DNA from: an uncultured Oscillospiraceae bacterium
GTDB taxonomy: Bacteria; Bacillota; Clostridia; Oscillospirales; Oscillospiraceae
NCBI GenBank assembly: GCA_934553255.1
Contig: CAKTEZ010000029.1
Coordinates: 1-18,793, forward strand
Direction of reading: 5' to 3'
Length of the DNA stretch: 18,793 nucleotides
The notes below the pieces were generated by a model that was not told the origin of the DNA, did no database searches, and saw nothing but the letters and a program-made list of their open reading frames with translations. A program made the translations under genes and the position numbers. This document shows, piece after piece, positions 13,824 through 18,793 of this stretch (position 1 is the first letter of the stretch; every line of letters starts with the position of its first letter).

Positions 13824-16145
13824 AGTCTCGTTCTCCTTTGTTTTTGTTGTATTTTTTACGGTCTGCTTTTTCCTGCGCTTGTGGTCGTGCCTTGGGTCGC
13901 GGAGCTTGAAGAGGTTCAGCCGCAGGGCGTTCGACACCACACAGAAACTCGACAGGCTCATCGCCGCCGCGCCGAACATGGGGTTGAGCGTCAGCCCCAG
14001 CGGGACGAACACGCCCGCCGCCAGCGGGATACCGATGGTGTTGTAAAAGAACGCCCAGAACAGGTTCTGGTGGATGTTCCGCAGCGTCGCGCGGCTCAGG
14101 CGGAGCGCGGCGGGAACGTCGCTCAGGCGGCTTTTCATCAGCACAACATCCGCCGCGTCGAGCGCCACATCCGCGCCCGCGCCGATGGCAATTCCCACAT
14201 CCGCGCGGGTGAGCGCGGGCGCGTCGTTGATGCCGTCGCCGACCATGGCAACCTTTCCGCGCTCGCGCAGGCGGCGGATCTCCGCCTCCTTGCCGTCCGG
14301 CAGAACGCCCGCGATCACATGATCCACGCCCGCCCGCGCGCCGATGGCGCGCGCGGTGCGCTCGTTGTCGCCCGTGAGCATAACGACCTCGATACCCATA
14401 TTCTGCAGCTCGCGCACAGCCTGCGGGCTGTCGTCCTTGATGACATCCGCTACGGCGATGACGCCGAGGAGTGCGCCGTCCGCGCTGAACAGCAGCGGCG
14501 TTTTCCCGTCCGCCGCGAGCGCCTCGCAGCGCTCACGCATCGCGGAGGATACCGCCGCGGCGGAGGAAATATAAGCCAGACTGCCGCCGCAGAGCGTCTG
14601 TCCGTCCCGCCGCGCGGTCACGCCGCTGCCGGAGAGCGCCTGAAAGTCCGTGACGGCATCGGCGGCCACGCCCTCCTCCTGTGCGCGCAGCAGCACGGCG
14701 CGGGCGAGCGGATGCTCGCTTTTCTGCTCCAGCGCGAGCGCCGCGCACAGTAGTTCCGCTTCGCTCACGCCGTCCGCGGGCAGAAGGTCGGTCACGCGCG
14801 GCTCGCCCGCGGTGATGGTGCCGGTCTTGTCGAGCGCCACAATGTCGATCCGCCCCATCTCCTCGAGCGACGCGGCGGTTTTAAAGAGAATACCGTTCTT
14901 CGCGCCCAGTCCGCTGCCGACCATGATGGCGACCGGCGTGGCAAGGCCCAGCGCGCAGGGGCAGCTGATGACCAGCACGGAAATGCCGCGTGCGAGGGCG
15001 TAGCCCACGCTTTGGCCGAGCAGCAGCCACACCGCCGCCGTCGCCGCCGCGATGGCGATGACCGTCGGCACGAACACACCGGAGACCTTGTCCGCGATCT
15101 TTGCGATGGGCGCCTTGGTCGCGGCAGCGTCGCTCACCATGCGGATGATCTGGGAAAGCGTCGTGTCCTCGCCGACGCGCGTGGCGCGGCAGCGCAGAAA
15201 GCCCGACTGGTTGACCGTCGCGGCGGAAACTGTGTCGCCCGCCTCCTTATCGACCGGAAGGCTCTCGCCCGTGAGCGCAGCCTCGTTGACGGCGCTCGCG
15301 CCGTCAAGCACCACGCCGTCCACGGGAATGCTCTCGCCCGGGCGGACGAGAAATATATCGTCCTTCCGCACCTGCGCGATAGGGACCTCCCGCTCCGCGC
15401 CGTCCCGCTCGACCGTTGCGGTCTGCGGCGCGAGCTTCATCAGGCTTTTGAGCGCGTCGGTCGTGCGGCCCTTGGAGCGCGCCTCGAGCATCTTGCCGAC
15501 GGTGATGAGCGTGAGGATCATGGCGGCGGACTCAAAGTAAAAGTCCATCATATAGGTCATCACAGCGTCCATGTCGCCGCGCACCTGCGCGCCGGTCATG
15601 GCAAAGAGCGCATAGGTGCTGTAGCCGAAGGCGGCCGTCGCGCCGAGCGCCACGAGCGTGTCCATATTCGGCGCGTGGCGCCAGAGGCTGCGGAAGCCGC
15701 TGATAAAGAAGCGCTGGTTGATGACCATAACGGCGGCGGTCAGCAGCAGCTGTGTCAGCCCCATGGCAATGTGATTGCCCTCGTAGAACGCGGGCAGCGG
15801 CCAGCCCCACATCATGTGGCCCATCGAGAAGTACATCAGCACGAGCAGGAAGCCGAGCGACCAGATAAGCCGCCGCTTCAGCAGCGGCGTTTCATGGTCC
15901 TCCAGCGCACGCTCCGCTTCTGCGGGCGTCGGCGCGGCTCCGCCCGTGCCCTTCACGGACGCGCCGTAGCCCGCCGCCTCCACGGCGGCGATAATGTCCT
16001 GCGGTGCAGCGCTTCCCTCCACGCCCATGGAATTTGTCAGCAGGCTGACCGAACACGACATAACGCCGGAAACCTTGCCGACCGCCTTTTCGACCCGCGC
16101 CGAGCAGGCGGCGCAGCTCATGCCGGTGATGTTGTATTGTGTCAT
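13614..16145 (-). CDS. copA: CopA, Cu(I)-exporting P1B-type ATPase with a C-terminal CopZ-like domain
   Basis: An 843-residue inner-membrane copper pump. In order: N-terminal heavy-metal domain with GMSCAAC at 8-14, membrane helices, actuator TGES at 292-295, transport motif CPC at 395-397, phosphorylation motif DKTGT at 439-443, the SEHPLA nucleotide-binding site near 476-481, GDGINDAP at 636-643, and late-helix motifs YN at 701-702 and MSLSS, as in Cu+ transporters. Unusually, a second heavy-metal domain with GMMCAHC (C786, C789) is attached at the C-terminus through a Lys/Thr/Asn-rich linker at about 747-774. I start at the ATG at 16145, which has AGAGG nine bases upstream; an in-frame TTG at 16166 lacks a site. 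The gene follows csoR by 49 bases under CsoR-type operators. Confidence 0.93.
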   Translation of the reverse strand: MTQYNITGMSCAACSARVEKAVGKVSGVMSCSVSLLTNSMGVEGSAAPQDIIAAVEAAGYGASVKGTGGAAPTPAEAERALEDHETPLLKRRLIWSLGFLLVLMYFSMGHMMWGWPLPAFYEGNHIAMGLTQLLLTAAVMVINQRFFISGFRSLWRHAPNMDTLVALGATAAFGYSTYALFAMTGAQVRGDMDAVMTYMMDFYFESAAMILTLITVGKMLEARSKGRTTDALKSLMKLAPQTATVERDGAEREVPIAQVRKDDIFLVRPGESIPVDGVVLDGASAVNEAALTGESLPVDKEAGDTVSAATVNQSGFLRCRATRVGEDTTLSQIIRMVSDAAATKAPIAKIADKVSGVFVPTVIAIAAATAAVWLLLGQSVGYALARGISVLVISCPCALGLATPVAIMVGSGLGAKNGILFKTAASLEEMGRIDIVALDKTGTITAGEPRVTDLLPADGVSEAELLCAALALEQKSEHPLARAVLLRAQEEGVAADAVTDFQALSGSGVTARRDGQTLCGGSLAYISSAAAVSSAMRERCEALAADGKTPLLFSADGALLGVIAVADVIKDDSPQAVRELQNMGIEVVMLTGDNERTARAIGARAGVDHVIAGVLPDGKEAEIRRLRERGKVAMVGDGINDAPALTRADVGIAIGAGADVALDAADVVLMKSRLSDVPAALRLSRATLRNIHQNLFWAFFYNTIGIPLAAGVFVPLGLTLNPMFGAAAMSLSSFCVVSNALRLNLFKLRDPRHDHKRRKKQTVKNTTKTKENETMKKTMKIEGMMCAHCEATVKKALEAIPEVVDAEVSHTAGTAVVTLQAPVDDGTLKKTVEDKEYKVTGIE

Positions 16146-16194
16146 TTGCGTGTCCCTCTTTTTCAATGTTGCCGGTAGGTTATGCGGTTTTCGC

Positions 16195-16503
16195 TCATTT
16201 CATCAGCTTTTGGAGGGTCGTCACCAGTTCGTCGATGGTCTCGTCCTTCCCCGCGCGGATGTCGTCCGCCACGCAGGTGCGGATGTGCGCGGCAAGCAGT
16301 TCCTTGTTGAAGGCGTTCACCGCCGCGTTCACCGCCGCCGCCTGCACGAGAATGTCGGGACAATATGCGCCGTCCTCGACCATGCCGCGAATGCCGCGGA
16401 TCTGACCCTCGATCCGGTTGAGGCGGTGAATGAGCCGCTTGCACTCCTCCGGCGAGCGTTCCTTTCTGCGCTGCGCGCAATGGCAGCAGTTCCTTTTATC
16501 CAT
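16195..16503 (-). CDS. csoR: CsoR-family copper-sensing transcriptional repressor
   Basis: A 102-residue all-helical repressor. The Cu(I) ligands are C48, H73 and C77, with the 25 and 4 residue spacing of characterised CsoR proteins, in YCPDILVQ and [10 protein letters not shown]. The conserved [17 protein letters not shown] is at 27-43. CsoR tetramers bind DNA without copper and release it when Cu(I) binds. An extra N-terminal cluster C6-C7-H8-C9 precedes the core. The ATG at 16503 follows GAGGTGA by six bases. It is the first gene of the operon and has two dyad operators at its promoter, implying autoregulation. RcnR/FrmR-type members lack this C-H-C set, so copper is the best-supported ligand. 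Confidence 0.92.
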   Translation of the reverse strand: MDKRNCCHCAQRRKERSPEECKRLIHRLNRIEGQIRGIRGMVEDGAYCPDILVQAAAVNAAVNAFNKELLAAHIRTCVADDIRAGKDETIDELVTTLQKLMK

Positions 16504-16528
16504 GTCGTATCACCTCGGCACCAAATAC

Positions 16529-16545
16529 ATACCCCATCGGGGTAT
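16529..16545. promoter_or_regulatory. CsoR-type operator 1
   Basis: Dyad ATACCCC-ATC-GGGGTAT with perfect 7-bp arms, the G/C-flanked-by-AT pattern of CsoR operators. It covers the predicted transcription start, just downstream of the -10 element. Confidence 0.8.
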
Positions 16546-16548
16546 TTG

Positions 16549-16577
16549 ATCATATACCCCATCGGGGTATATGTCAA
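16549..16577 (-). promoter_or_regulatory. Sigma-A promoter for csoR-copA
   Basis: On the minus strand TTGACA (16577-16572), a 17-bp spacer and TATGAT (16554-16549). The spacer is occupied by operator 2. The start is predicted near 16542, about 39 bases before the csoR ATG. Confidence 0.85.
16551..16573. promoter_or_regulatory. CsoR-type operator 2
   Basis: Dyad CATATACCCC-ATC-GGGGTATATG with perfect 10-bp arms, filling the spacer between the -35 and -10 elements. Its centre is 25 bp from that of operator 1. Confidence 0.85.
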
Positions 16578-16637
16578 GAGGCGTCGCACAGACATGAGCA
16601 AGAGTATAACACAGGACATGGCCTACAGGGGGCAAAC

Positions 16638-16680
16638 AAAACGGTCTTCTTTTATCTGCCTGGCAAAAGAAGACCGTTTT
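16638..16680. terminator. 16-bp perfect inverted repeat, terminator-like hairpin
   Basis: AAAACGGTCTTCTTTT (16638-16653) and its exact complement (16665-16680) flank an 11-base loop. The plus-strand arm ends in TTTT. It could be a terminator isolating tetR from incoming transcription or a protein-binding dyad; no gene ends just upstream on the plus strand. It overlaps the expected -35 region of tetR. Confidence 0.5.
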
Positions 16681-16688
16681 ACTATAAT
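16661..16688 (+). promoter_or_regulatory. Putative tetR promoter
   Basis: A perfect TATAAT at 16683-16688 with a weak TGGCAA (16661-16666) 16 bp upstream. The -35 half is poor and lies partly in the inverted repeat, so an activator or an atypical arrangement is possible. Confidence 0.45.
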
Positions 16689-16715
16689 TGCGCCGTAATC
16701 AATTACGGTGCAATT
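16686..16715. promoter_or_regulatory. Operator-like dyad for the TetR regulator
   Basis: AATTGCGCCGTAAT-CA-ATTACGGTGCAATT: 14-bp arms with one mismatch, overlapping the end of the -10 element and covering the likely start site. The size and position fit autorepression by the TetR protein encoded 21 bases downstream. Confidence 0.65.
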
Positions 16716-16735
16716 GAAAGATGTGAGGTAGATGT

Positions 16736-17374
16736 ATGGCACTACGAGATCATTCTTTGGATAACAAGATCATGTCAGCCGCAATGCAGGAGTTCATGGA
16801 TAAAGGTTACACCGGTGCATCGCTGCGAAAGATCGCAGAAAGAGCCGGCGTGACCGTAGGCGCTATCCAGATCCGATACAAATCGAAGGACGAACTGTTT
16901 ACATCTTTGCTCAAGCCGCTCTTAAATGAAATCGAGGTACTTTTTCAAAGCACAAAAGCGGATTATTACACTTGCACAAGCGCAAGCCTTATGGAAAGTC
17001 TCAAAGGCTCGATGCGGCGCGAATCCGATGCGATCCTTCATCTGATTTTTGCACATTACAAGGAAGCCGTGCTGCTTCTGTGCCGCAGCGCGGGAAGCAG
17101 TCCGGAGCATTTTTTCGATGGGATCGTACAGAGCAAAATCGAAGAAAGCGCTGCATTCTTTCACAACGCGGGCTTCGCCGACATAGATGAAACGCTGCTC
17201 GGGCTGCTGATCGCCGTGCAGTTCGACAGCTACCGCAGGATCGTGACGGACCGCCCCGACCGCGCGGCCGCCGAAAAATACATGGACGCGCTGATGGTCT
17301 ACCACTTCGGCGGCTGGACCGCGTTTTTCGATTCTGCCAATCAATTACAGGAGGTCATTTCCGATGAAGTATAA
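16736..17374 (+). CDS. TetR/AcrR-family transcriptional regulator
   Basis: A 212-residue regulator. The N-terminal DNA-binding domain is at about 8-55, with the helix-turn-helix ASLRKIAERAGVTVGAIQIR at 28-47 and YKSKDELF after it. The C-terminal ligand and dimerisation domain is unassigned, so the inducer is unknown. The ATG at 16736 has GAGGT six bases upstream. Lower GC in its first half contrasts with the rest of the window. It overlaps the next gene by 11 bases, and the AGGAGGT for that gene lies in its last codons, so the two form a coupled pair. A dyad at its promoter suggests it represses itself and the downstream gene. Confidence 0.88.
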   Translation: MALRDHSLDNKIMSAAMQEFMDKGYTGASLRKIAERAGVTVGAIQIRYKSKDELFTSLLKPLLNEIEVLFQSTKADYYTCTSASLMESLKGSMRRESDAILHLIFAHYKEAVLLLCRSAGSSPEHFFDGIVQSKIEESAAFFHNAGFADIDETLLGLLIAVQFDSYRRIVTDRPDRAAAEKYMDALMVYHFGGWTAFFDSANQLQEVISDEV

Positions 17375-17685
17375 CGGCTTTTATTTCCGGATGTTCAAAG
17401 GCCCCATGAAAAAGGTCCTGATCGAGAAATATAACAAGGCGTATGCCGCGGAGGTCATGAAAAAGAGCAAGGCGGTCTACCGGCATCTGGTCGAACAGAC
17501 GGACGACATCGGCGACGATAACCCGATGGCCTACAATGAGCTGTTCGCGCTCGCTCTATCACATCAAATGGTACTTTGCAAGGACCGGCCTGAACACCGA
17601 CAAGGGCAAAGCGGAAAACAAAAAGAGCGTCGTCAAATACGCCAAATGGTACACATTGGAAAAGGAAAAGCAGGAGGCGGCGTGA
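17364..17685 (+). pseudogene. Frameshifted or internally deleted gene, possibly related to ATC hydrolase-like proteins
   Basis: The ATG at 17364, with AGGAGGT upstream and coupled to tetR, begins a plausible protein: MKYNGFYFRMFKGPMKKVLI, continuing through DIGDDNPMAYNELFALA near residue 63. Past about 17556 that frame turns into Gln/Arg/Pro-rich sequence typical of an out-of-frame read. From 17557 the +1 frame instead reads natural-looking protein, YHIKWYFARTGLNTDKGKAE then a Lys-rich tail ending WYTLEKEKQEAA with TGA at 17683, exactly where a terminator begins. I read this as a remnant made by an out-of-frame deletion. The first part reminds me of L-2-amino-thiazoline-4-carboxylic acid hydrolase-like proteins (about 230-250 residues), with low confidence; the tail is unrecognised and may be from a different gene. 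Confidence 0.6.
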
Positions 17686-17707
17686 CTTTCGTCACGCCGC
17701 CTCTTTT
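17674..17707 (+). terminator. Terminator overlapping the stop of the broken gene
   Basis: Perfect 13-bp stem GAGGCGGCGTGAC / GTCACGCCGCCTC with loop TTTC, followed by TTTT. The left arm includes the TGA stop of the second reading frame. Confidence 0.85.
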
Positions 17708-17751
17708 GTGTTCCAGCGCAGAAAGCGGTCGGCACTTTTCAAAAACGATCG

Positions 17752-18174
17752 CTATCTCTCCACGCGCATCATATCCACCGCGCAGTCCGCAAGAAGCCTG
17801 TCCGCGTCGTCGCGCACCATGACGTGGATGACCGCCACATGTCGCCCACGGCGAATAACTTCCGCATGAGCGAAAACCGTCCCGTGACCGCTGTTGCACA
17901 GAAAGTTGACGTGCGCGCTCTGCGTCACATAATCGCTGCCGTCACAGCGCGCGGCAATCCCCGCCACGCAGTCGGCGAGACCGTAGAGCAAACCGCCGTG
18001 GACCGCGCCATGCAGGTTCATCGACTCCGGCCGCAGCTCCACGCTGACCTCCGCATAGTGGTCGCCGTTCGCGTCTTCTCCGATCGCGGTGATCTGAATA
18101 TGGTTGTACGCCATGAAGGGGTTGTTCGCAGCGTAAGCGTCCACATCGCCAATGGGCGGAAGTATGCGGCTCAT
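17752..18174 (-). CDS. PaaI-family hotdog-fold thioesterase
   Basis: A 140-residue hotdog-fold acyl-CoA thioesterase. The signature NLHGAVHGGLLYGLADCVAG at 53-72 holds the family elements N53, H59-G60-G61 and D68 of the active site. A second strand set (VTQSAHVNFLCNSGHGTVFA) and a closing VMVRDDADRLLADCAVDMM complete the fold. Such enzymes hydrolyse aryl- or acyl-CoA thioesters in the cytoplasm, and the substrate is not predictable here. The ATG at 18174 has GAGGAGGAG seven bases upstream and overlaps the stop of the DUF1275 gene by four bases (ATGA). A longer frame exists upstream but lies within that gene and lacks family similarity. Confidence 0.88.
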   Translation of the reverse strand: MSRILPPIGDVDAYAANNPFMAYNHIQITAIGEDANGDHYAEVSVELRPESMNLHGAVHGGLLYGLADCVAGIAARCDGSDYVTQSAHVNFLCNSGHGTVFAHAEVIRRGRHVAVIHVMVRDDADRLLADCAVDMMRVER

Positions 18175-18793
18175 TTCGTCTCCTCCTCGTGAATGAACAT
18201 GATGAGAAAGCTGACCGCCAGCAGCGCACAGGATACCCATATCCCGCGCTCGGCAAAGGTCTTTGTCAGCAGCGCGCCAAAACCGGCGCCCACGGCAAAA
18301 AGCCCGATCACGCCGAAATAGGTCAGCGCCTTGTGCAGCACCTCGCGGTCGTGTGTGTGGAAGCACACGCACAGCGCCTCCGTACCGCTACGCATATTGC
18401 CGATGCACATCGTACTTGCATAGGCATGGCCGCGCACCTTGCGGAAGGTCTGCACCTGCATGGCGCAGACGAACGAAACGAGCGCGTTGGCTGCCGTGTT
18501 GCCCTCCTGCGGCAGAAAGCCGACGAGAAACAGCAGCACGATCTCCGTCAAAAGAATGAGCTGCCGCCAATGCACCTTCTCCATGTACTTATAGTGACGG
18601 TGAATGCACTCGGCCACGAAAATACCAAGCATGAACGAGAGTACCGGCACAAGATAGCGTCGGCTGTGCGCCCAGTCGCCGTCGAAGAGATAGGCGCTGA
18701 AGAGTACGATGTTACCCGTCTGCGCGTTGGCAAACACCTTGCCGCGGCAGAGATAGGTATAGGCGTCCTGCAAGCCGCCGGAGAGAATAATGA
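18171..18793 (-). CDS. YoaK/DUF1275-family membrane protein (start beyond right edge)
   Basis: About 206 C-terminal residues of a membrane protein. The visible start, SGGLQDAYTYLCRGKVFANA followed by QTGNIVLF, is the family's hallmark N-terminal block (usually SGFxDAxxFL...FAxNxTGN), so only a few tens of residues are missing. Hydrophobic segments follow, for example YLVPVLSFMLGIFVAECI, LILLTEIVLLFLVGFLP, the FGVIGLFAVGAGFGALLT region and WVSCALLAVSFLIMFIH. Function of the family is not established; transport has been suggested. The stop overlaps the thioesterase start as ATGA, so the genes are translationally coupled and probably in one operon whose promoter lies outside the window. Confidence 0.9.
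   Translation of the reverse strand, partial: IILSGGLQDAYTYLCRGKVFANAQTGNIVLFSAYLFDGDWAHSRRYLVPVLSFMLGIFVAECIHRHYKYMEKVHWRQLILLTEIVLLFLVGFLPQEGNTAANALVSFVCAMQVQTFRKVRGHAYASTMCIGNMRSGTEALCVCFHTHDREVLHKALTYFGVIGLFAVGAGFGALLTKTFAERGIWVSCALLAVSFLIMFIHEEETK

Noticed and set aside
16146..16166. Upstream TTG start for CopA adding seven residues
   Set aside because: No Shine-Dalgarno precedes the TTG, whereas AGAGG lies nine bases before the ATG at 16145.
16638..16680. Insertion-sequence terminal inverted repeat
   Set aside because: The arms are only 11 bases apart, with no transposase or target duplication.
17541..17570. Programmed frameshift site in the gene after tetR
   Set aside because: No slippery heptamer, rare-codon stop context or internal Shine-Dalgarno is visible; deletion or sequencing error is simpler.

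Overview
The window reads as chromosomal DNA from a GC-rich, endospore-forming anaerobic member of the Clostridia, most likely of the Oscillospiraceae/Ruminococcaceae type. The grounds are a spoVAC gene, an NfnAB electron-bifurcating transhydrogenase, strong AGGAGG-type ribosome binding sites, sigma-A promoters with 17-bp spacers, GC-rich hairpin terminators, a copper amine oxidase-like 'stalk' domain secreted protein and a clostridial-type second topoisomerase B subunit. This assignment is inference from gene content, not from a marker RNA. I see no rRNA, tRNA, CRISPR array, insertion sequence or phage gene.

Layout. 1-1193 (minus): the start of nfnB (runs off the left edge) and complete nfnA, behind a near-consensus promoter. 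1206-2829 (minus): a LysR regulator followed by a Crp/Fnr-type regulator, with their own promoter. 2948-4057 (minus): hemW, a radical-SAM haem chaperone. 4158-6351 (plus): a lone spoVAC, a terminator, then a HerA/DUF853-type ATPase with a long charged C-terminal coiled coil. 6398-7591 (minus): an iron-containing alcohol dehydrogenase. 7592-7924: a divergent regulatory region with a small cluster of DnaA-box-like sites. 7925-11528 (plus): a GyrB/ParE-like topoisomerase subunit with no A subunit beside it, then a secreted stalk-domain protein. 11579-13473 (minus): an MscS channel and a translationally coupled single-pass membrane protein of unknown function. 13614-16577 (minus): a copper-resistance operon, csoR-copA, with two CsoR-type operator palindromes at the promoter. 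16638-17707 (plus): a lower-GC segment with a TetR regulator, an operator-like dyad and a broken downstream gene. 17752-18793 (minus): a PaaI-type thioesterase overlapping a DUF1275 membrane protein that runs off the right edge.

How the parts work together. The clearest unit is the copper operon. CsoR should repress its own promoter until Cu(I) binds, after which the CopA pump is made. CopA carries a C-terminal CopZ-like metal-binding domain joined through an AT-rich linker. That linker retains a good Shine-Dalgarno sequence and ATG, so one gene may give both the pump and a free 69-residue chaperone. This is the observation I would test first. The DnaA-box cluster beside an orphan topoisomerase subunit and the GGADGPT motif just after a signal peptide are the next most interesting. 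The rest looks like ordinary housekeeping and accessory content.
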